A DNA stretch of 64,000 nt from Aphelenchoides besseyi (taxonomy: Eukaryota; Nematoda; Chromadorea; Rhabditida; Aphelenchoididae). Location of the stretch: the NCBI GenBank assembly GCA_024699855.1, contig JAMPIQ010000001.1, positions 12,772,001-12,836,000 on the forward strand. Reading direction: 5' to 3'. Below the pieces are notes generated by a model that did not search any database, was not told the DNA's origin, and was given only the letters and a program-made list of their open reading frames with translations. A program made the translations under genes and the position numbers. This document shows positions 41,208-62,855 of this stretch, in pieces. The stretch's first letter is position 1. Each line of letters opens with the position of its first letter.

Positions 41208-42229
41208 ATGATGCGTTTATCGTCGTTGTTGATTACCAAGTTCCTGATCGTCATCTTCCTCTTCGGATTGTTCGAATGTTGTTCAGCAAAGAAAGTGGAA
41301 ATTGGACGTGAAATCATGTTTGTTGGGGTTGTTCAAGTTGTTTAATTTACATTTGATTCCAGGGATCAAGAAGGAAATAGCACAACCTATTTGTTGTTTT
41401 ACCGACTTGTCGAAGGATTTCACGTGGAAGTGAACATAAGTCGAATGATGAACGTTGCATGGAATAGCTCTGAGAAGAGCCAGTTGGAGGATGTTTGATA
41501 TCTTTTTTTAATATTGTAATTTAGATTGGAATTGGAAGTTGGTGGGATATGTTTTATTTATCTTCACGTCGTCGATCCAACATATCCGCCGCTCTTTTCG
41601 GTTCTTAATTCTCTTGATCCCGACGTTCACTTGCTGCGTGGTCCTTGGTTCTACGTTGACATCGCCGAACATGTTGGCAAAATGTTCGTTTTCAACGGTT
41701 CAACGAGTATCGAATTGAATGACACTTGTTATCCACTGATGACTCACCATCCGAATGGCGGCATCATCCTTAATTTGACTCTTCGTCAAATGCCCGAACG
41801 TCTGTTTCAACTCAAATTACAGTTTGTAGGCAATGGCTTTGTTTCGTAGGCAAAGGTTTTTGACTTCAGCCCACTTCTGTTCGTCTTTACATGAAGCGAG
41901 AGAATCCGGACGAATCGGTGGAAGACAACGATGTTTGGATCACGAACCACGAAAAATGGGCGACAGCGCACAACACAATTTTGGGTTCGGGAGCAATCTT
42001 TGCAGTCGGCTTCTCAATTGTGCTTTTTATCATTTTGTCTGGGAAATGTGGAATGTTCGAATGGTGCACGAAACACAACAACCGAGTCACAGATAAGAAC
42101 GTGAGCAACAAATGTTTTGTGAACTCGTTTTATGGGTTTCAGTTTAACGGTCTCAAGAATCTAAGTGCGAACAAGAACGATTTTTCAATCTCTACCGCTT
42201 CCAAACAACCGAACAACGGAAAGAAGTAG
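41208..42229 (+). CDS. Uncharacterised type I membrane glycoprotein
   Basis: It begins MMRLSSLLITKFLIVIFLFG, a signal peptide. The ectodomain has several N-glycosylation sequons (GNST, NIS, NSS, NGST, NDT, NLT) and few Cys. A single TM, AIFAVGFSIVLFIILSGKCG, is followed by a short polar cytoplasmic tail ending KQPNNGKK. Exon 1 ends at about 41303 and exon 2 begins at 41363. The junction between exon 2 (ends SQLED, about 41491) and exon 3 (LELEVGGICFIYLHV, from 41525) does not close in frame with a canonical donor. Either the donor is unusual or one base is wrong. Later junctions are normal. No family recognised. It lies 190 bp downstream of the Ca2+ ATPase on the same strand, an operon-like distance. 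Confidence 0.6.
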
Positions 42230-43275
42230 GGCCTTAAGAGTACTTTGTTGTAGGAAGTTGAAATTAAATCAGTTGTTGTCTCTTCTCAACCTTTGATTAT
42301 TCAACAGTGTGTAATAGTTCGACTTGTAATGTCGCTGATTGTACGAACAACGTTTTCGACTTTCATTTGCTTTTCGGAATCATCACATTCGCCGTAAATC
42401 ATTGGACTTCTTAGCGGACGTTGATAAAATGGAAGACGCTGCATTACGACTTAAGTTCACCAAAATGCTCGTAATTAGATAAAACCAACGGCTTCGATTC
42501 GTAAGCATCGGCCGACGTTTTGCTCAAGTTTTTTGCTGATAAGTTGGTAAACAAACCAAAAAAGGAATAGTTAAGATTTCAAATTCTTTGGAGATGGCAA
42601 TAACACTCAAGTTTACTGTCACAGAGTAGTTGTTTTAGAGATTCAAGTACTTCATTAGGCCATCATCTAAGCTTGGGTGTTCTCATCCATCGATTGAATC
42701 GTAGCATTCGACCTGATGCATTCAGGTAACGTAGACCAGCGGTCGCTATTGCTTTCGTAACTCCATTGTTGACTTAATGGAAATAAGCGGCTTATTTCCA
42801 ATCTTCTTAAAGTCATCATTCCATTGGAAGGTTTTTAAAGTTTATGCCATCGAATTGATTGTCAATCTGCACATAGTGTTTATGTTCATCACTGAGATTA
42901 TTTTGAATGACAAATACACTTACTCAGAGGCTGGAAGTGCAAATTACAACTCGTCATTCATTTGCTGAAAACAGTTAACAGCAAACATCTCAGTTGGAGT
43001 TGTGATAAGAAAAAGGAAGGAAACAACAGATTCTAAGGAACTACGCCCAACGATCGAGCTGTAACTACCGTCCGGCCAAAATTGATAACAAGAACATTGG
43101 AATTTTCTTGTAATGCTCGAACAACAACGAATTGCATAATACAAGGCACCGCCTTAAATTCAAACTCGTCGTGATCTTCACTCTTGGCCTTTCGGTTTTC
43201 TATTCTTTCGTTTCTGTTCGCTTTCAAATCGCAACATTCAAAACCTTTGAGAGTGTGTTCTTACGCTCCAAAACG
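42230..43275. other. Intergenic region before the carboxypeptidase gene
   Basis: About 1 kb, AT-rich, with no supported exon or repeat. Upstream region of the four-domain carboxypeptidase. Confidence 0.55.
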
Positions 43276-52464
<9,189 letters not shown>

Positions 52465-52887
52465 TCCTGATTATAGATACTTTTATCGTAGTAAATGTTA
52501 CTTTCTTTAAAAGTTGTGTCTTTTACAAATTGAGAATAACTGTATAGTTTGTTGGAGACGATCTACGTCAAATCAATCGGATGTAGAAAGCTCGATCAGA
52601 CCTTACATCGACTGTCTGACTCGATCATTGAGTTTCTAGTGAACGGCATATTAGAAATTGAAGAGCTGTAGTTGGCTGGGAATTTCAGTTGGAATCTAGA
52701 TAATAATGAAGTAACATCGGAAAGATGGCAGCTCGTTGATGATAAGAAAATGAACGTATAGTAACTACTCGTACACAGCACACTCCCTTCAATAACAAGA
52801 AATTCGGTCTTAAAAGGATTTCTTCGAGATGTGTTTCTGTCTAAGTACTAAGATATTTTTGTTGAGTTTCTACTACCACAACAATAA
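52465..52887. other. Intergenic region between carboxypeptidase and PRORP genes
   Basis: About 420 bp. Nothing coding is visible. It is the 3' flank of the carboxypeptidase and the upstream region of PRORP, and contains AATAAA about 10 nt before the PRORP ATG. Confidence 0.5.
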
Positions 52888-54610
52888 ATGAAACGGGTAT
52901 TTGTTTTGTGTTCAACTCGACGAAATTTCGTGCGTTTGACTCAGCGCACTTTAGCTTCCAATCAACCGAACTACGAGAGGCGAAATGAGCCATCAAACCC
53001 GAGAACTAAAGTAAGTGATGTTGTGATTTCTGTTTCTGATTGTTGTTCTAGAAAGTTCCACAGAGCATTTTACCTCTTGGCTTCTTGAAATTACTGGACG
53101 ACGTCGATGATCCGGAATCCCTTACTTTCGAGCAGTTGGACGAATTCTTTCCCGCGAACGCAAACTACAAAGTCAACTTCTTTCTCAACCAAATTCTCAT
53201 CAAAAACTCGCCGACCATCACTATTACATTGGTGAAATACTTCTATGAGACTGGACGATTGGATGGAAAGTCGGTAATTCCCGCCATCCGATCACTTCTA
53301 CGCGTTTGGATGGAGAACAAGTGCACCAAAGAAGTGTCCGACCTTTGTCTCAAGCTCTACGATCTGTTGCCAGATAGTGAAGTGAGTAAGGACGTTCGAA
53401 TTTTGCTCGATTTGTGTACGAACAAATGGCCAGTTGCCGTGGACTCTCCGAACGATGTTTACGTGCTGAAAGGCGATGTTTTCAACGGACTGGTCGTTGG
53501 TTGTCTTCGAAACTCCGATTTCAAACAATTGACCTTGTATCTTCGAATGTTTCCGCTTATGCAAGTGCACTCCGATCCAGTGGTTTTTGATGCTTTCTGT
53601 CACTCTATGTCAACCGGAAACCACAACTTGCTTCGTGTGTATCTTCAGCATTTGAACAATCGATTGATCACCGAGAAAACACTCGAACACATAAAGCGAG
53701 TAGTCAGGTACATTTGGTTTTCGTATTTCACGTTGTGTTTCTTGTTTTCAGAAGTTCAAAATACGCAAAACTTCGACCTTCCAAGGAAGTCAACGGCAAA
53801 TGTGAAAGCTGCCAAATGAATTTGGTTCAACGACGTCTGAACACCGAAGAATTCGATCGTTTGGTTGTTGAAATAACCGACTACATCAAAAATGTTTGCA
53901 GCACATGTCGTCTAGGCAGTTTAACCGAATACGAAGCTTTGAAACGAATCGTCGACTCAATGGGCCGTAGAACTGAAGTCGACAAGAAGCGGTAGTGTTT
54001 TGGTGCTTTTCTTTGAAATCTTTTGTTTTAGTCCCGCAGTTGTGGTCGATTTGCTCAACCTACAACGCGGTCGATTCGAATACGTTCCCCATTTGATCAT
54101 CAACGCACTCTACGATCTGAAGAAGACGTACAAGGACGTTTTGTTGATTGGACGTCACAATATGTTGAAGTCCGAACAATATCAACTGATGGAAGATGGA
54201 TTCAAATTCTTCACGTGTCATAAGCAGTGAGTTTATCTGTTCATGACTTTTCAATGGTCTTTGCTTCAGTTCAGATGACGATATGTTTGCGATCTGCGCG
54301 GCTCTGTGGTTGGGTCCGAATACAATACTGATGAGTAACGATCGTTTCATGGATTTCCTGGTTGAATTGGAAAGCACAACGAACGTTGCCAATCTGTTCA
54401 GCATTTGGACAATGAACCGAGTAGCGGGAATTACATCCGACTGTAAACCGACGGTTAGTTTTGAATTCTTTTGTGTTGGATGATTGTTTTTAGAAATTGA
54501 CAAATTTTTCAAATCTTTCTCACTACTCTTCGCAACATCGAACGTGCCATTTCACCGTACTTTCTACTGTTCACACGGCCAATAGAAAATCTTATTGTTT
54601 AACTCATTAG
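52888..54610 (+). CDS. Protein-only mitochondrial RNase P catalytic subunit (PRORP/MRPP3-like)
   Basis: It starts MKRVFVLCSTRRNFVRLTQR, an Arg-rich mitochondrial presequence. The middle (53055-53700) is all-helical, as expected of the PPR part of PRORP. A zinc motif follows (GKCESCQMNL), with CSTC further on. The C-terminal NYN metallonuclease has AVVVDLLNLQRG (first Asp), HKQSDDDMFAICAALWLG (Asp triad) and LMSNDRFMDFL, ending with FSIWTMNRVAGI. It cleaves the 5' leader from mitochondrial tRNA precursors, in animals together with two partner proteins. Domain order and acidic residues match the family; length is usual. The stop lies 122 bp before the mitochondrial IF-2 start on the same strand, so the two may be co-transcribed. 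Confidence 0.85.
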
Positions 54611-54731
54611 TTTCACATAAATTTGTTATCCTTCTTTAAATCTTCTTGGTACTAAATTTGGTTCATACCACTGATATCAATTGACCTTGAAGTCGGTGGC
54701 TAATTGCAGTTTAGTGACATGCAGTTTGAGT

Positions 54732-57347
54732 ATGAACTTCTTGAGAGTTGTTACCGCTCGACATAGTGTGCTGTCATTTCGTTATCTTCAAGTTTATCGT
54801 TCATATCTCAACGCTCAACAAGTGGCTTGTTTGCATCTGAGTTTATCGAATCCAAGAACACGTCGTCAGGTGATCAAACCGATTACTCTCAGAGACATCA
54901 AGTCGAGCAAGGAACCCGTAGAATTCTACGATGAAATGACCACTGCGTATGTTTCACGATTTTTATCATTTCTTCTATCACTGTTTAGAGAAGTGGCTTA
55001 TGCCGTCAAAGATACAGAATCGGGTGTTTTGGAGGCCTTGAAGAACATCGACTCGTCTTTTAGATTAACGAAAGATGCACGTAGGTTCCATTAAGTTATC
55101 CCATTAATTGAATCATAGGACTAAACAAAAAGATTTTACTTCAATTGGCATCTGTTTATGATCTTCGACCGCGATTTTCCGCTCGTCCGAGTGAAGAAAA
55201 GATTATGAAGGAGTTGAACAAAGAACAATTGGATCTTTTCCCACAGTATGTTTTTCATCTTTCTTTAATTGCTCTTCGATTTTAGACCACCACCGCCTGC
55301 AAATGAGCTCATATCTCGTGCTCCCGTGGTTACAATAATGGGTCATGTTGATCACGGGAAAACAACGTTGTTAGATGCACTTAGAAACTCGCGATTAGTC
55401 GCACAGGAGTTTGGCGGAATCACTCAACATATTGGTGCATTCTCTGGTGATTTTTAACGCGTTGATTCTTTTTAATCTTTTGTTTAGTCACTTTACCAAA
55501 AACAAAAGCTAAAGTAACATTTCTGGACACGCCCGGCCATGCAGCTTTCAAGGAAATGCGGGCTCGAGGGGCTCGAGCAACCGACATCGTGGTTTTAGTT
55601 GTCGCTGCAGATGATGGAGCCAAAGATCAAACAGTCGAATCGATCAAGTGAGTGAAATCGATTATTCTTTGATGAATTGTTTTGTCAAGATACGCTAATG
55701 ACGCTGGAGTACCAATGGTTGTTGCAATAAACAAGTGCGACAAACCAGCTGCTGATCCAGTTAGTTATGACTTCAGTTCGTTTAAAATACTGGTTGTAGG
55801 CGCGTGCAAGACGTTCGCTTATGGAACACGGAATAGTGGTCGAAGACATGGGTGGAGATGTTCAAGTTGTGGAAATTTCCGCACTTCAAGGAACGAACAT
55901 TGATGCACTTCAGGTTCGAAAGTTTTGTACTTTTTCGAGTATTCGTATGAATTTAGGAAACACTGATTATGCAAGCGGAATACATGGATTTAAAATCAAC
56001 TGCTAAAGGCCCTGTAGAAGGAGTCGTAATTGAGTCGACTACAGTACAAGGTTTGGTTGTGATCACACAGTTAATAAGGGTTAAAATTACAGGTCTGGGA
56101 AAAGTTTGTACGATGATTGTGAAAAGAGGAACGTTAAAAAACGGCGCAGTTCTGATTGCCGGAACAACTTGGGGGAAAGTTCGTACGATGCAAGATGAGT
56201 TCGGTAAGACAGTTCGATCGGCGGGACCAAGTACTCCCGTTCGAATTGCTGGTAAGTTTTATGCTCATAACTTCTTTTGATTTTGTACGTTTAGGTTGGC
56301 GCGATGAGTTACCAAGTCCTGGTGAAGTTATTTTGGAAGTACCGGAAGGTGAAAATCGAGCCATGGAAATCGCAAAACTTCGTTCGGAACGAGAAATCAA
56401 CAAAAAAGCAGAGTTGGAACAAGTGATTCATAGAATGCATTTACAAGTAAATGTGTTCATATTTAGGATGTGATAGAAGCCAAACGAAGTGCTGAACGCA
56501 AAATCTATGAAGAGAATCGTGCAAAAAAGTTTCAGAAGGGATATGCACATGGTTCTACCTTACGACTCATTCATCATAAAGTACACAAACATACGAAAGA
56601 ACGAACCGAAGATACACATCCAACAATTCGATTGATTCTACGAACCGATGTTGATGGAACATTGGAAGCTATTCAAAACGTACTCGACACCTACGATTCT
56701 CCCGAAGTCGACTTGCAACTTGTCGATGCGGCAGTTGGACCACCAATCGAAGAAGTAGTGGAAATTGCAGCAGAATTTAATGGTAAACAATCAAATGATC
56801 GCAGTTCACGATCATGTAATTTAGCTATTATCTTTTGTTTCAATACTCCTATTTCTGCGGGTGTTCGAAAAATGGCAACCGAGAAGAACGTCGAAATCGA
56901 ACAGTTCAACGTGATTTATCGTCTAATTGCTGCATTGAAAGCAAGACTGGACCAGGTCTACGGTCCGGCCGTTGAAAGGAAGTTAGTGGCTGAAGGACAC
57001 GTGTTGAAACAATTTCTGATTACCGACCGTCTGCGCAAAAAGCTTCCAATCGCCGGAACACTCGTGGATTGGGGTGTTATGAAGAAGTAGGTCTTTTCGA
57101 TTAGAATATGTTACGTCTTTTTAGATCCAACATCTACCGGTTCATTCGCAAAGGCGATGTCGTGTATGAGGGAACGATCGAGTCGTTAAAACATGAAGAG
57201 GAATTTGTTACTGAAGCAAAAATTAACACGGAAGTTGGAATCGCACTTGGCGATAAAAGTATTCGATTCAAAGAAGACGATCAAGTCGAAGTTTACGAGG
57301 AAGTGACCGTTGAGCGACACGTCAATTGGCATCCTCCAGGCTTCTAA
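54732..57347 (+). CDS. mtif2: Mitochondrial translation initiation factor IF-2
   Basis: Many exons from [20 protein letters not shown] (mitochondrial presequence) to [11 protein letters not shown]. The GTPase domain has G1 [17 protein letters not shown], switch [13 protein letters not shown]3 LDTPGHAAF and G4 [12 protein letters not shown]. Domain II follows ([20 protein letters not shown]), then a helical linker, the IF2 domain ([20 protein letters not shown]) and domain IV with [14 protein letters not shown]. It loads initiator formyl-Met-tRNA on the mitochondrial small ribosomal subunit and uses GTP for subunit joining. All G motifs are intact. One intron (about 56057-56093) is in frame without stops, so retention would insert residues without truncation. 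It lies between PRORP and the SEM-5-like gene, all on the plus strand. Confidence 0.94.
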
Positions 57348-57560
57348 ACCTCGCACGTTTGGTTTTCGTCATTAGATTGTTTGTTAATAGGAAATAAATG
57401 GAGACTTACAAACAATTGTGAATCGGAAATTGGGATCTTAAAGAGAATTTCACGTTCATTTTATGGCATTTTGCCAACTTCACCGGAACGCACCTGCTTG
57501 CTTCCCGTTTCGTATAAACAGTTTCGGAAGGTTCCAATCACGTTCCTTGGGTGCGTCAGC

Positions 57561-58274
57561 ATGGAGGCCATCGCGCTACACGACTTTACAGCCGAAGACA
57601 AGGATGAACTCAGTTTTCAACGTGGGCAAACGCTAAAGATTCTGGAGAAAGACGAGGATAGGCACTGGTTTAAAGCCGAGTTCAATGGAAACGAGGGAAT
57701 TATTCCGATGAACTATATTCGATTGATGGAACACAGTTGGTATTTGGGAAATATTTCGCGTGTCGATGCCGAACGACTTCTACTTCAAGAAGACAACGCC
57801 GATGGTTCGTTTTTGGTTCGAAAATCCGAATCCACTCCCGGCGAGTTTTCGATTTCCGTTCGATTCAACAACCTCGTTCAACACTTCAAAGTTCTTCGCG
57901 AAAAGAAACTCGGTCACTATTACATATGGTCAAAGCGTTTCAACAGTCTGAATGACATGATCAGTTATCATCGTTCGAATTCGATTTCCAAGACCAATCA
58001 CATTCTGCTGCGCTCCATGAACTTGGCATTCTCACGAAACACTTTCGTTCAAGCGCTCTTCGATTTCCAACCGCAAGAAGATGGTGAACTTGCGTTCCGT
58101 CGTGGCGACATTATTACTGTTACGAAACGAACCGACGTTAACTGGTGGGAAGGAACACTGAACAACGTCAGCGGTCTGTTTCCCTCCACATACGTAAGTT
58201 GAAGGTTTTTGGACTTTGTTAAACACATTGATATTAAGGTTTGTCCATACGATAACTCCACAACAAACGCATAA
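57561..58274 (+). CDS. sem-5: SH3-SH2-SH3 adaptor, GRB2/SEM-5 orthologue
   Basis: Two exons (57561-58193 and 58239-58274) give 222 residues, close to the usual size of GRB2-type adaptors. SH3-1: [20 protein letters not shown] to [12 protein letters not shown]2: [20 protein letters not shown] and [20 protein letters not shown], whose FLVRKSES holds the phosphotyrosine-binding Arg, plus [22 protein letters not shown]3-2: [20 protein letters not shown] to [18 protein letters not shown]. It links activated receptor tyrosine kinases to the Ras exchange factor SOS. With one intron it is intron-poor compared with its neighbours. It starts 214 bp after the IF-2 stop. Confidence 0.95.
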
Positions 58275-58738
58275 GGATTTCGTTGAATGTTTGCTATCTT
58301 CTGTAAATATTTCGCCATTTTGCCTTACTGTTCATTCCCTTTCTCTAACAGACATTGAATGAACTGTTGCAATGATTCCATGACAAAAAACTGTCACAAC
58401 TTCCGTTTGTATCTGCTCACTATAGCCATACGCTCAAATTTATATTCGCCTTTGCTTTGCTATTCGAAACTTCTCAGTCGCACATAACTTCTTGACTCAT
58501 TGCTAATGTCGTCAAACTTCTTCATTGTAATTTATTATGGTGAATCTTCCACCCAACCGCTAATAGTGATGTAAAAATCGATCTTTGAACTCATGGATTT
58601 TTGTTGTTAGTGCTCGATTTGCAATAAACTTTAGATAAACATCGAGTCTCATGGGCACAATTGTCTTTATTTTGTTTACAATATAAGTCAATGGTCTTCA
58701 ATTCGGTTCTTTACAACAACGGAAAAACAGTTGAATTA
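58275..58738. other. Intergenic region between convergent genes
   Basis: About 460 bp between the 3' ends of the SEM-5-like gene and the minus-strand small membrane protein. An AATAAA (about 58623) is the likely poly(A) signal of the plus-strand gene. No gene is seen. Confidence 0.55.
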
Positions 58739-59325
58739 CTAGTCCACTAATTTCTTAACTTCGTCTTTGGCTTCCTCGTTTTTGGCCACGTCCTCGGTGC
58801 TTCCTTTGGCCGTGACACTGTGCACTAACGACTTGATGAGATGGTCATCCGGTTTATTCTGAAAGCCAACTGACTGAAATCCTTCACTGAACCGACCTGC
58901 TCGTTGTCGTCTTTCTTCTGATCATCTTCTTTTTTTGGTTCTGCCTTTTCGCTCTTCTTTTTCGGATTTTTGTTTGATAGGAGTTCGTCGGCTGAAGGTA
59001 AACGATGATCATTAGGTGGAATAAAAGAAAACTCACGCGTAGCAATCACTGCTACAGGCGCCGGCTGAACCTTCTTTGGTGGTCGTAGATTCTGAAGGTA
59101 TTCGGGAGTGAGAACCAATTTCACAGGTTTGCATTTGGCCGTTTGATATTGTCGCTTCTCAAATGTCTCACGCCAAATGCAAATAACCATCAGCACAGCG
59201 ACAATAAGGTCGACGATCAGAAGCAACGCGGTGAATGTCGAAAAGATGGAAAAAGAAGCGTCGTAGTCACCGACTTGATTTCGAAGGAAACAAAACCTAA
59301 CGGTAGCTTCCATTTGTTCATCCAT
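58739..59325 (-). CDS. Small single-pass membrane protein with charged tail
   Basis: It starts MDEQMEATVRFCFLRNQVGD, then a TM segment IFSTFTALLLIVDLIVAVLM, then a cytoplasmic-type tail with LVLTPEYLQNLRPPKKVQPA and a Lys/Asp/Glu-rich stretch (NPKKKSEKAEPKKEDDQKKD). It ends AKDEVKKLVD*. Exons are joined by two short introns. No recognised domain; positive charges after the TM suggest the C-terminus is cytosolic. An exon upstream (MSACNEPN...) does not splice in frame, so this start is preferred. Function unknown. Confidence 0.6.
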
Positions 59326-59599
59326 TGTTGTCGAACTTACAACCGAAAACCGACTTGCAATCCGAAATGTTCGAAATGAAATTCGGTTCGTTGCAAGCGC
59401 TCATTAGTAACGGAAACTTTATTGAAACAGTTAGAACAATAACAAAAATATGTAAAAAAACTCCGCTATTCACTCGTTTTTGAGTTTACGGATAACAACA
59501 AACAAAAGCTTGACAACTAATCGGTTTTGGACGAAACGCGTTGAGGAACGAGGAAGAGACCCGGAAACACCAAGATGAGATTCATCGGTACCCGTACAT

Positions 59600-60893
59600 T
59601 CAACCGCGAGAAGATTTTTTGTTGGCGTAGAGTTCATCGTAGATAATTTGTTGGAAGCGCAATTGCAGTTGTAAACGTTGCCATGACGGCATAGCTTCAA
59701 GGATCGCAACTAGATATTGGCCGAATAAGGCCGTTTCATTGGGCTTTCCTCCGATTGCGGACGATTCATTAGTCCCATTGGAAGTGGCATTCAAATCGAC
59801 TCCTGATCGTTGAGTATTTGTTGAGCATAAAGAGCTACTCGTATTGTGTTTGACTGTGTATTCGACTTCTTGATTAGAAAACGGCTTCCAACGTGGAGGT
59901 TCCTTCTGCATCTGCACGTTGTCTACGAGTAGATTTACACAACACAAACCTTTGGCTCGATAGTTGGTTTTGTTTGGTCTTCGATGTTTCGATTGATTTC
60001 TTCCTCGATATCAGATATATCCATGTCCGATAACGACGCTGAACGACCATTGGGAGGTAACGGTGGAGTTTTCGGTCCACGAGCTGGAACTAAAGACTTG
60101 CAACGAGCATTCAAATCATGACTAGCCTAAAATTCAACTACTCAATCATAACAGTATAGTATTCGAAACTCACCGACGGACTGTTCGAATCAACAACTTT
60201 TGCTGGCGATCGACTACGATCATCACTTCGACGCTCCGTACTACGAGAACAATATAACGGACGTGATTGTACGGAGGAATCTTGATTCTCATCGCAGCGA
60301 CTCGTACGCTGATAGCGATTAACAAACCGACGAGTGTCTTGAAAACGACTCAATTCGACTTTAGAATGAAAAAGAAACTGTCCATTGAAACTAAGATCGA
60401 AGATAACCGATTAGAAAACAATATCGCACATTACCGTTCGATGCAACTGGTCGCGTCTTGTCGAGATTCAAAACGAAGAGCCAAATTAATCATACCATTT
60501 TCCTTCTCCACACTGTCAACGGTACACGGACCGACTTCGTCCACAAAAAAATCTCTGTAAAGTTTGAATTTAAGACACTGACTTTGTATTGAAGACGTTT
60601 TTAGCCCATTCAACTTACTCTTCAACAAAAGGAAAATGTTTTAGATCAAAAAACACAAGTAACCCAACAATGTTATTCCACTAATTTTAACATTTTTCGG
60701 TCTACAAGTTTACAATCTAACTTCTCACCTATAAAATGGTAATTGAGTGTAAACTGCTAACTCACTTGACTCCTTTAATGTCGACATCAGTTTTGAAACC
60801 ACGAAAAAGAACTGAATGCCGACTTACTGGAACCTCAATTTTACTAACACGACCATCACTACGACGTGAACTACTGCTATAACGACCACTCAT
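59600..60893 (-). CDS. RRM protein with C-terminal BESS motif
   Basis: Exon 1 (60893 to about 60773) encodes a Ser/Arg-rich start and an RNP2-like strand, HSVLFRGFKTDVD. The next exons continue the RRM: FFVDEVGPCTVDSVEKENGM, LALRFESRQDATSCIERFNG, QFLFHSKVEL. The middle is Arg/Ser-rich (RSTERRSDDRSRSPAK) and acidic (DISDIEEEINRNIED). The end, ALFGQYLVAILEAMPSWQRL followed by QLRFQQIIYDELY, fits the BESS protein-interaction motif, otherwise best known from MADF-BESS proteins. Likely a nuclear RNA-associated protein. RNP1 aromatics are weak, so RNA binding is uncertain. It lies 107 bp downstream of the FCP1 gene on the same strand, an operon-like distance. Confidence 0.65.
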
Positions 60894-60999
60894 TCTAACG
60901 CATTAATACCCCAACTAAAACTGCAACTGAAGATTGCCAATGCTCCTCAATCGAATAAACAAATGGATTCAAAACCAGTGAAAAGATGAATAAGAAAAA

Positions 61000-62855
61000 T
61001 TAAGATAGTTTATTGCGTTTGGTTGGAATCTCGTCGTCATCTTCCTCATCACTACTCGATAAATTTCCCAATTCAGCTGCCACTTCATCCTCCATGAACT
61101 TCAATTCGCCCTTAGCGATCGTCGGCATGTTGGCCAATTCGCTTCCAATTTGTTGATCATAGTCGGTGGGAACGTATAATATAAATGGTTTCTTATCAAC
61201 TTTTTTCCAATATGCCAAACAATCTTCAACCCAATCGGGTTTGACTACTGGAATCTTGTGTTTTCGCGCAGCTCGGTATTTCCTGTAAAAAACCATAAGA
61301 ATTGCAGAAACGCTGAACACCTACTCAGTGTGTGGTTTGGCAGCGATTAAAACGGTTACTCGAGAATCCACTTCGTCAACCACTTCAGCACCCAAACGAA
61401 TACAAAGCTTGTAAAATGGATGTTCTTTCATGTTTTGCTGCAACTGCACAATTCCAGAAAGTACGAGAACTTCGCCACGTAAAATCTCATTTCTTACATC
61501 AGCAGCTATCGATTTAACATCTCGAATCTGAAACAACGAGCAAAATAACTACAAGATTGTAAACTCACTTTCTTCTCCTGATCATAAGCAGCAAAGTAGC
61601 GATTATGAATATCTTTCAACACCCGTTCAATGTTCGAAAGCACATCATCACCGTCCGAATCCTCGGTTTCGGTTAGGACTTCCGTTTCGATTTGATCTCC
61701 ATTTGACACTCCATTTGTTTCCGCTTCTTTTTCAGCGTCTCTAACTGCTTCAACATCCGCATTGCCGTTTTTGTCAGTTACTCCGGGTTTCTCTGCTTCT
61801 TTTGGCGCGTTTATGTCGTCAACCTCCGTAAAGAACTTGTAGGGTTTGACCTGAAGATTTGAATTGGAACACTAGTTTTGTAGTCAACTTACCCAAACCA
61901 ACGAATCGGAATTCTCCCAAACATCCGGTCGATCGTCGATCATCAAGACGATTTCAGTTCCCGATGGAAAAAGAGCACTCAAATTGACCGTCTTCTTTGA
62001 CATGCTAATCAGTTCATTTCTTGTCAAAATCCGACTATTGAAATAACGGCCATTCGGATCGAGCATCATTGTTATTCGTTCGGCGTACGCTCTTTCTCCA
62101 TAAGTTACAACATGACATTCGAAAATCTGATGCAGATTTTCAAGGAATGTTTGAGTGTGGGGTCTAATTCTTGTATAGTAGATACTCTGACCAAGTCGAA
62201 ATCCTTGAACATTCTAAACACGAATGCATCGACAACGAGAAAAATGGTTACCTTTCTCATTTCTTCGGGTCGAGGTGTTTTGTTGGTGGTGTGAATGAGA
62301 GTCTGATCGAGATCAATAAGCAAAATGAGACGTCGGTTTTCGAGTAATGTTTCTTTCTTTTTTTTGTCCAACTCCGTAGCTATCTGAATTGAAAAACAAA
62401 TGAGCTGATTCAACCACAAGGTCTCACGTTCAGATTTGTCATCAAACCGGGAGCATTGTGAACGGTCGAAACGTACGGAGCCAAACCATTTCGTTTGTCC
62501 TCAACAAATTTGGTGCTAAATTACAAAGAACTTGAAACTATCGACTTGGAACCTACTCAGCCAAACTCGTTCCACAAACGGTGCACATGTCGATCATGAT
62601 CTGCGCGTGAGTACACGGTCCAGTGATCCAAGCAACAACATCGCCCGATTTCAACGTGGAGCCGGGACTCAGAGTTTCGTTGTTCAATCGCAACATTCCC
62701 TTAAGCGGACATTTGAATTTGCGTTTCTTTCCACCACACGAATACTCCAACAGCGGGTTCTTTTCGTTGATGAAACGCCCGTCCTGAGTCGTAAAGCGGA
62801 CGAACGAGCAGTCGACCTGCTGCTCCTCGAAACGGATTTCCACTTCTTCGTCCAT
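61000..62855 (-). CDS. fcp-1: RNA polymerase II CTD phosphatase FCP1
   Basis: It starts MDEEVEIRFEEQQVDC, with a biotinyl/lipoyl-like N-terminal region and CTVCGTSLAE. The catalytic FCPH domain contains LILLIDLDQTLIHTT (DxDxT nucleophile), VMLVTYGERAYAERI and TEIVLMIDDRPDVWENSDSL (second Asp pair). An acidic linker leads to a BRCT domain (RDVKSIAADVRNEILRGEVL, VTVLIAAKPHTEKYRAARKH, VVKPDWVEDCLAYWKK). The tail ends SSSDEEDDDEIPTKRNKLS. It removes phosphate from Ser2/Ser5 of the Pol II C-terminal domain and so recycles the polymerase. Catalytic residues and the domain order DxDxT-BRCT-acidic tail are all present. First of a close minus-strand series with the RRM/BESS gene. Confidence 0.95.

Noticed and set aside
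41063..41317. 84-codon minus frame
   Set aside because: It is antisense to the signal-peptide exon of the plus-strand type I membrane protein.
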